The notes under the pieces are model-generated. The model was not told the DNA's origin, did not search any database, and saw only the letters and a program-made list of their open reading frames with translations. The position numbers and the translations under genes are program-made. From DATAXP01 sp036272935 (GTDB lineage Bacteria > Planctomycetota > Planctomycetia > Pirellulales > PNKZ01), in the NCBI GenBank assembly GCA_036272935.1, contig DATAXP010000064.1:1-7633 (forward strand): a stretch of DNA of 7,633 bases, given 5' to 3'. Shown here piece after piece: positions 1 to 5,469 of the stretch (positions are counted from its first letter, which is position 1; each line of letters begins with the position of its first letter).

Positions 1-194
1 TTCGCCCCGTGACATTCGAGGCAGCGCTGTTCCAACAGCGGCCGGACTTTCGCTTCGAAGAATGCCACGTCGGTTTCGCCGGCCGCCAGAGGAGCGGCCG
101 CGGCCAGCGCGTAGCCGACCGCCAGGATGGTGATCCGCAGCGCGGGTTTGATGCGTGGCAGCATGTCCAATCGCGATGCTTCGGTGAGTAACAT
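1..194 (-). CDS. Planctomycete cytochrome c (PSCyt1)-like secreted protein, 5' part only
   Basis: Only the first ~64 codons are inside the window; the gene runs off the left edge. From ATG at 194 the frame is open to base 1. A second in-frame ATG at 164 gives a cleaner signal peptide: a short basic n-region (MLPRIKPALR), a hydrophobic stretch (ITILAVGYALAAAAPLAA), then a likely cleavage near AAGETD. I favour 164 as the start, but neither ATG has a clear Shine-Dalgarno sequence. The mature protein begins with FFEAKVRPLLEQRCLECHG, which includes the CxxCH haem c-binding motif (CLECH). Established knowledge: this pattern opens the PSCyt1 domain, typical of large planctomycete secreted proteins that usually continue into DUF1549 and DUF1553 domains; their biochemical role is poorly known. 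That this protein has those domains is inference, because they would lie outside the window. It has no evident functional link to the chemosensory genes upstream. Confidence 0.8.
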   Translation of the reverse strand, partial: MLLTEASRLDMLPRIKPALRITILAVGYALAAAAPLAAGETDVAFFEAKVRPLLEQRCLECHGA

Positions 195-262
195 CGAGCG
201 AAGGTGGGCGCGGCCCCCGACGTTGCTCTGGTGGGAAGGCTTCCGGGCAGGGATGCTCGTGC

Positions 263-291
263 ATTGTAATACCAATCGTCCCGCTTTGCAC
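263..291 (-). promoter_or_regulatory. Possible promoter for the PSCyt1-like gene
   Basis: On the minus strand TACAAT (263-268) matches the -10 consensus TATAAT at five of six bases and sits in the only AT-rich patch of the gap. At a 17-base spacing the upstream hexamer is GTGCAA (286-291), a poor -35 match (three of six). The hexamer lies roughly 70 bases from the upstream ATG and 100 from the downstream one. This is a sequence match only; sigma factor preferences of this organism are unknown. Confidence 0.2.
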
Positions 292-305
292 GCCTGTCTT
301 GGCGG

Positions 306-356
306 AACGCAGCGCGTTTTGGAATTGCGTTGATCGCCCGCGGTAGTTGCGCGATC
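306..356 (-). terminator. Two adjacent short inverted repeats after the kinase stop, weak terminator candidate
   Basis: Two perfect 6-base inverted repeats lie back to back just beyond the kinase stop codon: GATCGC/GCGATC (332-337 with 351-356, 13-base loop) and AACGCA/TGCGTT (306-311 with 326-331, 14-base loop). The stems are short, the loops long, and no U-tract follows on the minus strand, so this is not a standard intrinsic terminator. The location fits the end of a transcript, but chance is a real alternative in GC-rich DNA. Confidence 0.2.
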
Positions 357-357
357 C

Positions 358-2124
358 TTACTCCGCGCAGGCCAGCGCCAATGGCGCGGGCTCTTCGCGC
401 GGCGCGGGCAGCGAGACGAAGAAGGTCGTGCCCTGACCTTCGCGCGACTCGAACCAGACTTTGCCGCCGTGGCGTCCGACGGCGCGCAGCACGATCGCCA
501 GCCCGATCCCCTCGCCGCCGGCAATTTCGGGATGCAAACGCTGAAAGATTTTGAAAATCTTATCTCGGTAGGCGTCGGGAATCCCCAGCCCGTTGTCGCG
601 CACGTAGATCGTACGCTGTGAGGCGTGGCCGTCGGAAGCGTCCTCGGTCGGGGATGGCACGCTGCTGACCTCGATCAGCCCTGGCCGGTTGGGATCCAAA
701 TAATTCAGCGCGTTGCCGATCAGGTTGGCGATCACGCGCTCAATTGTGGTCGGGTCGCCCCAAACGGTCGGCAAAGCGCCGGCCTGGATCGTGGCGCCGC
801 GCTCCGCAATCGTGACCGAAAACGAATCGATCACCCGCGCTACGAGCGGCTGCACGTCGACCGGCTGGAATTGGTACTCCACGCGGCCGGCGCGCGACAA
901 CTGCAACAACGCGTCGACAATCTTGCTCAAGCGCAGCACGGCCGTTTGGATGAAACGGATCGACATGCCCATGTCGTCGTCGACCAGCGAGAGCGTGCGC
1001 TGCTTGTCGGCCGGCGGCAATGAGCTTTCTTCCAGCAGCTTCCGCAGTTCCTGGCAAGTGGCTTTCAACTCGCCGCCAAAACCTTGCAGATTCACTAGCG
1101 GCGAGCGGAGATCGTGCGAGACGCTATACACGAACATTTCGTTCTCGCGCGTTTGCTGCGCCAGATCGCGATTGGCTTTGGCCAGTTCGGCCGTGCGCTG
1201 CTCGACCCGCTGTTCGAGTTCGGCATTGAGCGCAGCCTGGGCTTCGGCCAAGACTTTTTCGCTGCGGGCTCGCACAAGCTCGACTTCCTTGCTCTTGAGC
1301 TCTTCGACGATCCGGCGGTTGTCCTCCTGGCAGAACTTGCGCCGCAGCAAGGCCCGGATGCGGCCTTTCAGCACGGCCATGTCGCTCGACTTGCCGACAA
1401 AATCGTCGGCGCCGGCCTCCAGGGCCTGCGTCAGATCTTCCTTGGTCTCCTGCCCGGTGAGCATCAACAGCGCGATCGAGTCGTCCAGCCGCCGCAGGCT
1501 TCGAACCTGCCGGCAGACTTCGATGCCGGTCATCTCGGGCATCACCAGGTCGACCAGCGCACAATCGAACGGTTCGCGCAGCAGCTTTTCCAAACCCTCG
1601 GTCCCGCACATTGCCTTTTCGATCTGGTAGCCCTCTTGTTCCAACTCGCCGATCAGATATTGCTGATAAGTGGGACTGTCGTCGATGGTGAGCAGCCGGG
1701 CCCGGCGAAAGCGCTGCTCGACCAGGCCGGGAATCGCGACTTGCGACGCGGAGCGGTGCAGCAAAGTCCGCACGCGGGCCAGCAGCACCGCGGGATCGGC
1801 CGATTTCGGCACGAAGTCGTCGGCACCGCTTTCCAAGCCGCGCAGCTCGGCGTCGTGCGTCGCATCGGTGGTGAGCATCAGGATCGGGATGTTCCGCGTA
1901 TCGATGTTCATGCGAATGCGGCGGCACAACTCGTCGCCGGGAATGCCCGGCAGATAATAGTCGAGCACGATCAGGTCGGGCGAGTTTTGGTTGAGCTGCT
2001 CCATCGCGGCTTCGACCGTCGGGGCCCAATCGACGCGGCATTCCGCCTGCTCCAGCACATGGCCCAGGTTCAGCGCCTGCGTGTGCGAATCCTCCACCAG
2101 GAGGACATGCTGCTGAGGATTCAT
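358..2124 (-). CDS. REC-REC-HisKA-HATPase histidine kinase, output protein of the chemosensory cluster
   Basis: A 588-residue soluble protein with no membrane segment. The first receiver (about 5-125) has acidic E11/D12, phosphoacceptor D55, T85 and K107. The second (about 142-262) has D148/D149, phosphoacceptor D192, T223 and K245. A charged, probably coiled-coil helix (about 265-330) leads straight into a HisKA domain with H-box SVSHDLRSPL (H337), then an ATPase domain with N-box NLIGNAL (N471), G1 DNGLGI (510-515) and G2 GGEGIGL (536-542). All residues needed for phosphorylation are present. There is no DNA-binding, GGDEF or other output domain. Inferred role: phosphorylated by the CheA encoded upstream, it switches its own kinase activity and signals to an unseen regulator. 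The start at 2124 overlaps the cheB stop (ATGA) and has GGGAG 8 bases upstream; a longer frame reaches 2439 but would run far into cheB. The stop TAA is at 358-360. Confidence 0.93.
   Translation of the reverse strand: MNPQQHVLLVEDSHTQALNLGHVLEQAECRVDWAPTVEAAMEQLNQNSPDLIVLDYYLPGIPGDELCRRIRMNIDTRNIPILMLTTDATHDAELRGLESGADDFVPKSADPAVLLARVRTLLHRSASQVAIPGLVEQRFRRARLLTIDDSPTYQQYLIGELEQEGYQIEKAMCGTEGLEKLLREPFDCALVDLVMPEMTGIEVCRQVRSLRRLDDSIALLMLTGQETKEDLTQALEAGADDFVGKSSDMAVLKGRIRALLRRKFCQEDNRRIVEELKSKEVELVRARSEKVLAEAQAALNAELEQRVEQRTAELAKANRDLAQQTRENEMFVYSVSHDLRSPLVNLQGFGGELKATCQELRKLLEESSLPPADKQRTLSLVDDDMGMSIRFIQTAVLRLSKIVDALLQLSRAGRVEYQFQPVDVQPLVARVIDSFSVTIAERGATIQAGALPTVWGDPTTIERVIANLIGNALNYLDPNRPGLIEVSSVPSPTEDASDGHASQRTIYVRDNGLGIPDAYRDKIFKIFQRLHPEIAGGEGIGLAIVLRAVGRHGGKVWFESREGQGTTFFVSLPAPREEPAPLALACAE
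2121..2124 (-). promoter_or_regulatory. ATGA stop/start overlap, cheB to kinase
   Basis: The kinase ATG (2124-2122) and the cheB TGA (2123-2121) overlap as ATGA. A GGGAG Shine-Dalgarno sequence lies inside the end of cheB at 2133-2137, 8 bases from the ATG. This is a classic arrangement for translational coupling and fixes the kinase start. Confidence 0.85.
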
Positions 2125-3176
2125 GACGACGGCTCCCGTGAAATCGGACACAATTGCCCCACCCGCGAAGCGATGCGATCCAAGGGCAAGGATTCGCAAA
2201 CGGCTCCCAGCCGCACCGCGGCTTTCGGCATGCCATAAACGATGGCGGTCGACTCGTGCTCGGCGATCGTGTAGCCGCCGGCCTCGTACAGATCCTTCAG
2301 GCCGGCCGCGCCATCTTCGCCCATGCCCGTCAGCAAGATGCCCAACGATCGCGGGCCGAGATTTTGGGCCATCGAGCGAAATAAGACCGAACCGGACGGC
2401 CGCTGCGAGCTGACCGCATGTCCGGTGCCCAGGTGCCACGCGCCATTTTCGAGTTGCAGGTGCCGGTCGGCCGGCGCGAGGTACACGGTGCCCGGCGTCA
2501 GTTTGCCGCCTTCCTCGGCGACCACGACGCGCAGGGGACAGGCGCCTGCCAGCCAGGAGACGAACCCGTCCAGGAACCCCGGGCTCATGTGCTGCACCAG
2601 CGCGATGGGCAGCGTAAACCGTGGTCCCAGCGCGACCAGCAGCTTTTGCACGGCGGCCGGTCCGCCGGTCGAGGCCACGATGCCGATCAAGGCATAGTTG
2701 CCTGCGCAGGGCGGCGGCGGTCCGTCGGCGACCTTGTGCCGCGCTCGCCGGCTAATGCGTTGCCGCACGACTTTCACCTGGCTCATCACGGCCAGTTGCG
2801 AACACAGCCGGTCGGCCATGGCTTCGTAATCACGATGGTTGATGCCCACCGGCTTTTCCACGACGGCCAGCGCGCCGGTGCGCAGGGCATTGGTCGAAAT
2901 GCTGAGATCATCCGCGGCCACGCTCGCGGCGACCACGACCACGGGCGTCGGCTTGTCGCGCATGATCTGCTCGGTGGCTTCCAGGCCGTTCATGCCAGGC
3001 AGACGCACGTCCATCGAGACCACGTCCGGCGAAATCTTGTGCAAGATTCGCAGGGCTTCCTCGGCGCTGCCCACCGCCCCGACAACTTCCAGGCGAGGAT
3101 CCCGGGCGATCACGTGTTGCAGCAGCGCGCGCACCACCTGCGAATCCTCGACGATCAGGACGCGGATTTTGTTCAT
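2121..3176 (-). CDS. cheB: CheB-type protein-glutamate methylesterase/deamidase (WspF-like)
   Basis: A 351-residue cytoplasmic enzyme, the usual CheB length. It removes methyl groups from receptor glutamates and deamidates receptor glutamines, resetting sensitivity when phosphorylated by CheA. The N-terminal receiver (about 3-125) has E10/D11, phosphoacceptor D56 in SMDVRLPG, and K108 in VEKP. A linker containing MSQVKVVRQR (131-140) leads to the methylesterase domain (about 161-345), which carries the catalytic triad: S169 in IVASTGGP, H196 in VQHMSPGF and D288 in TGMGEDGA. The position that normally holds the switch Ser/Thr of the receiver is Ala (A83 in VVVVAAS). The start MNKIRVLIVEDS is fixed by homology; its ribosome binding site is weak. 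It lies 56 bases after cheA and overlaps the following kinase gene. The motifs resemble CheB of Wsp/ACF systems more than flagellar CheB, but that comparison is from memory. Confidence 0.95.
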   Translation of the reverse strand: MNKIRVLIVEDSQVVRALLQHVIARDPRLEVVGAVGSAEEALRILHKISPDVVSMDVRLPGMNGLEATEQIMRDKPTPVVVVAASVAADDLSISTNALRTGALAVVEKPVGINHRDYEAMADRLCSQLAVMSQVKVVRQRISRRARHKVADGPPPPCAGNYALIGIVASTGGPAAVQKLLVALGPRFTLPIALVQHMSPGFLDGFVSWLAGACPLRVVVAEEGGKLTPGTVYLAPADRHLQLENGAWHLGTGHAVSSQRPSGSVLFRSMAQNLGPRSLGILLTGMGEDGAAGLKDLYEAGGYTIAEHESTAIVYGMPKAAVRLGAVCESLPLDRIASRVGQLCPISREPSS

Positions 3177-3232
3177 AGTTGCTTCAAGGCGATAGGCGTG
3201 GGACGAACGAACGACGGCGGCACTGCGTCTGA
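3177..3232. other. Short gap between cheA and cheB
   Basis: These 56 bases hold no gene and no clear hairpin or promoter. The sequence just before the cheB ATG has only a weak purine patch (TTGAAG), so cheB translation may depend on ribosomes arriving from cheA or on a non-canonical start. Confidence 0.5.
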
Positions 3233-5452
3233 TCACAGGACCTGGCGCACGACTTTCAACAGTTCCTGGTGATCGAAGCGGCGTTTGACGATGTAGGCGT
3301 CGGCCCCCAGGCGGAGCCCGCGCGCCTGGTCCTCGGAGCCGTCCACCGAGCTGACGATAATCACCGGAATCCGCGCCAGCCGCGGGTCGCGTTTCACCGC
3401 TTCCAACAGCCCGAAGCCGTCGAGCCGCGGCATTTGAATGTCGCTGATGACCAGGTCCATCTTCTCGGCGCGCAGCAGCTCGAGGGCCTCGATGCCGTCG
3501 ACCGCCACGCGCACGCGAAATCCATTGGCCTCCAGGATGCTCGTTTCGAGCGTCCGCGTGGTGAACGAGTCGTCGACCACCAGCACGGTCGCGGTCTGCC
3601 GGGGGTGCTCGAGCTCTTGCGGCCGCGCGACCGCGGTTTTTTTCGAAGGCTTGAAGCGGTCGACAAGTTCGGCCGGGTTCAATACCGGTGACACGGATCC
3701 ATCTTCCAGCAGAATACCGCCCAGATACAGTCGCATGGTGTCGGCCGGCGGCCCGAGGTTCTGGATGAGCGCGTTTTGCTCCGCGGCGAAGGCGTCGACA
3801 ACCACGGCCACGCGCTTCGAGTTGCTGCGCAGCACGGCCAGGCACAACGTGTGGGCCGCGACGTCGACGCCGGTGTGGCTGTCATCGACCAGGTCGGCCA
3901 GGCTGGCCAGCGGCGTGAGCTGACCTCCCAGCGCGGCCATCGGAATGCCTTCGACGCTTTCCACGTCCTGCACCTTGACGTGGTGCAAGGCTTCGATGCC
4001 GTAGAAGGGAATCGCCAGCGTCTGGCCGCGGCAATCGACCAGCAGCAGCCGGTGCGTCGAGATCGACAGTGGCATGGCGATCAGTATCGACGTGCCGCCT
4101 TCGGCCCGCGGCCGCAGCTCGATCTGGCCTTGCAGCCGATTGACCGCTTCGTAAGCGGCCGAAAGCCCCATCCCCCGGCCTGCCAACTCGGTGACCGTGC
4201 GCGACGTGGAAAAGCCCGGCTGGAACAGCAGCTCGGTCAGTTCGGAAGCCGATTTGCCGGCGGCCTCGGCCGAACTGAGCATGCCACGCTCGATCGCCAG
4301 TTCCGCAATCCCGGCCAGGTCGATGCCGCAACCGTCGTCCTCGATCTCGATGGTCAAGCGTTTGCCCACCGTCCGGATGATGAGCGTGACCAGCCCGGCG
4401 GGCGATTTTCCACGGCGGCTGCGCTCCTCGGGCGATTCGATCCCGTGGGTCACCGCGTTTCGCAACACGTGCATCAACGGATCTTTGAGCGCCTGCAACA
4501 CCATGCGATCGGCCAGCACGTCGAACCCGCTGGCACGAAACTCCAACTCCTTTTGCTGGTCGCTGGCCAAGTCGCGTAGCATTTTGCGAAAGACCTGAAA
4601 CTCACTTTCGGCCGGCACCATCCGGGCGTGACGCACGTCGGCCTGCAACTGTTCGGATAGCAGCCGCACAGACCAGGAGGATCTCTGCTGCAACAGGCGC
4701 GCACCCCGAATGCGCCGCGTGAGGCCGCCGAACTCGTGCTCGACCAGGTCGATGTAACTGGCCAGCCCAGAAAGCTCCGGCGAATCGCTCAGCCGGCGCA
4801 GGGGGCCGGCCGTCGTCCGCTTAAGCGACTCCCACTCGCGCTGCACCACAGCCAGTTGCTGCTGAATGGCGCCCAGTTCCCGGGCCAGCGAATCCTGCTT
4901 CAGACTCTCGGTCAGCAATTGGCTGGTCGAGAGCAAGAGCCGGTCGAGATTCTCGGTGCTCAGCCGCACGGTTTCCGGAGCCTGGACCGCGGCGGCATGC
5001 GTGGCCGCTTTCGGTCCGGCAACACGAGTCGCGATCGGTCCGGCTTCTCGCTGCGGGCGAGGCTGCGGCGCGGATTCGCCCGCCAGCAGCGCGTTCAGCT
5101 CCGCCAGAAGTTGGCTGGCATCGGGCGGCTGCCGGCCTGCCAACAGCGCGGAAGCCGCGTCTTCGATCGTATCGAGCGCCGCGCGGACGGCGTGCAGGAC
5201 CTCGCCGTCGATCGGCTGCGGCTTGGCACGCAGGGCCGCAAACAGGCTTTCCAGTTGATGGGCGAGCGCTTCGATCGGCAACAGGCCCGTGACGCGCGCG
5301 GCCCCTTTGAGGCTGTGCGCGCGGCGAAAGGCTTCGTTGACGTCGGGCGTGCCGCCGTCCTGTTGCCACTGGGCCAGACACGAACGGATGCCTTCGAGGT
5401 GTTCGACGTGCTCGACCTTGAAGGCGGACAGCAGTTGTTGGTTGATGTCCAT
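3233..5452 (-). CDS. cheA: Hybrid chemosensory histidine kinase CheA with C-terminal receiver (WspE-like)
   Basis: A 739-residue cytoplasmic kinase that autophosphorylates under receptor control. Domains in order: HPt/P1 (about 1-125) with phosphorylated H46 in RAHSLKG; an Ala/Pro-rich linker (126-160) with no recognisable P2 (CheY/CheB-docking) domain; a long helical P3 region (about 160-320) with RMVP at 277-280; an ATPase domain with N-box HVLRNAVTHG (N332), G1 DDGCGID (372-378), F-box QPGFSTS (411-417) and G2 GRGMGL (425-430); a CheW-like P5 domain (about 464-600); and a receiver (about 621-739) with D627/D628, phosphoacceptor D671 in ISDIQMP, S701 and K723. The Pro that often follows the conserved Lys is replaced by Arg (VKRRF). 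The start MDINQQLL at 5452 shares one base with the receptor stop (TGATG), with GGAAGG 11 bases upstream; a frame extending to 5617 would overlap the receptor gene. The fused receiver may act as a phosphate sink or internal CheY, as inferred for WspE and FrzE types. Confidence 0.95.
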   Translation of the reverse strand: MDINQQLLSAFKVEHVEHLEGIRSCLAQWQQDGGTPDVNEAFRRAHSLKGAARVTGLLPIEALAHQLESLFAALRAKPQPIDGEVLHAVRAALDTIEDAASALLAGRQPPDASQLLAELNALLAGESAPQPRPQREAGPIATRVAGPKAATHAAAVQAPETVRLSTENLDRLLLSTSQLLTESLKQDSLARELGAIQQQLAVVQREWESLKRTTAGPLRRLSDSPELSGLASYIDLVEHEFGGLTRRIRGARLLQQRSSWSVRLLSEQLQADVRHARMVPAESEFQVFRKMLRDLASDQQKELEFRASGFDVLADRMVLQALKDPLMHVLRNAVTHGIESPEERSRRGKSPAGLVTLIIRTVGKRLTIEIEDDGCGIDLAGIAELAIERGMLSSAEAAGKSASELTELLFQPGFSTSRTVTELAGRGMGLSAAYEAVNRLQGQIELRPRAEGGTSILIAMPLSISTHRLLLVDCRGQTLAIPFYGIEALHHVKVQDVESVEGIPMAALGGQLTPLASLADLVDDSHTGVDVAAHTLCLAVLRSNSKRVAVVVDAFAAEQNALIQNLGPPADTMRLYLGGILLEDGSVSPVLNPAELVDRFKPSKKTAVARPQELEHPRQTATVLVVDDSFTTRTLETSILEANGFRVRVAVDGIEALELLRAEKMDLVISDIQMPRLDGFGLLEAVKRDPRLARIPVIIVSSVDGSEDQARGLRLGADAYIVKRRFDHQELLKVVRQVL

Positions 5453-5469
5453 CAGATCTGGTACCTTCC
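5450..5469 (-). promoter_or_regulatory. TGATG stop/start overlap with ribosome binding site for cheA
   Basis: The receptor gene ends with TGA (5454-5452) and cheA begins with ATG (5452-5450), sharing one base. GGAAGG at 5464-5469 lies 11 bases before the ATG, inside the receptor coding sequence. Coupling would keep receptor and kinase at a fixed ratio. Confidence 0.8.

Larger units (their letters stand above)
195..357. other. Intergenic gap between the kinase gene and the PSCyt1-like gene
   Basis: This 163-base gap separates the end of the chemosensory cluster from the cytochrome-like gene, both on the minus strand. I see no credible small gene. It contains two short inverted repeats next to the kinase stop codon and one AT-rich hexamer that could be a -10 element, both listed separately. 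It is the most likely site for the end of the chemosensory transcript and the start of a new one. Confidence 0.6.

Noticed and set aside
1124..2236. Minus-strand open frame (370 codons) in another frame inside the kinase gene
   Set aside because: Arg/Ala/Gly-rich composition typical of an out-of-frame GC-rich translation; the true frame has full receiver and kinase motifs.
1114..2238. Plus-strand open frame (374 codons) opposite the REC-REC kinase
   Set aside because: Antisense shadow of the kinase, rich in Gln, His and Arg, with no recognisable motif.
2125..2439. Upstream extension of the REC-REC kinase by 105 codons
   Set aside because: It overlaps the conserved cheB methylesterase domain; the ATG at 2124 is followed at once by the receiver and preceded by GGGAG.
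3238..3290. Lys-Arg instead of Lys-Pro in the CheA receiver as a sign of inactivation
   Set aside because: The Lys itself (K723) and the Asp residues are intact, and hybrid CheA receivers often lack the Pro here, so it is not evidence of a dead receiver.
3177..3845. Upstream extension of cheB by 223 codons
   Set aside because: It overlaps the cheA receiver and P5 domain in another frame and has no domain of its own; CheB begins normally at MNKIRVLIVEDS.
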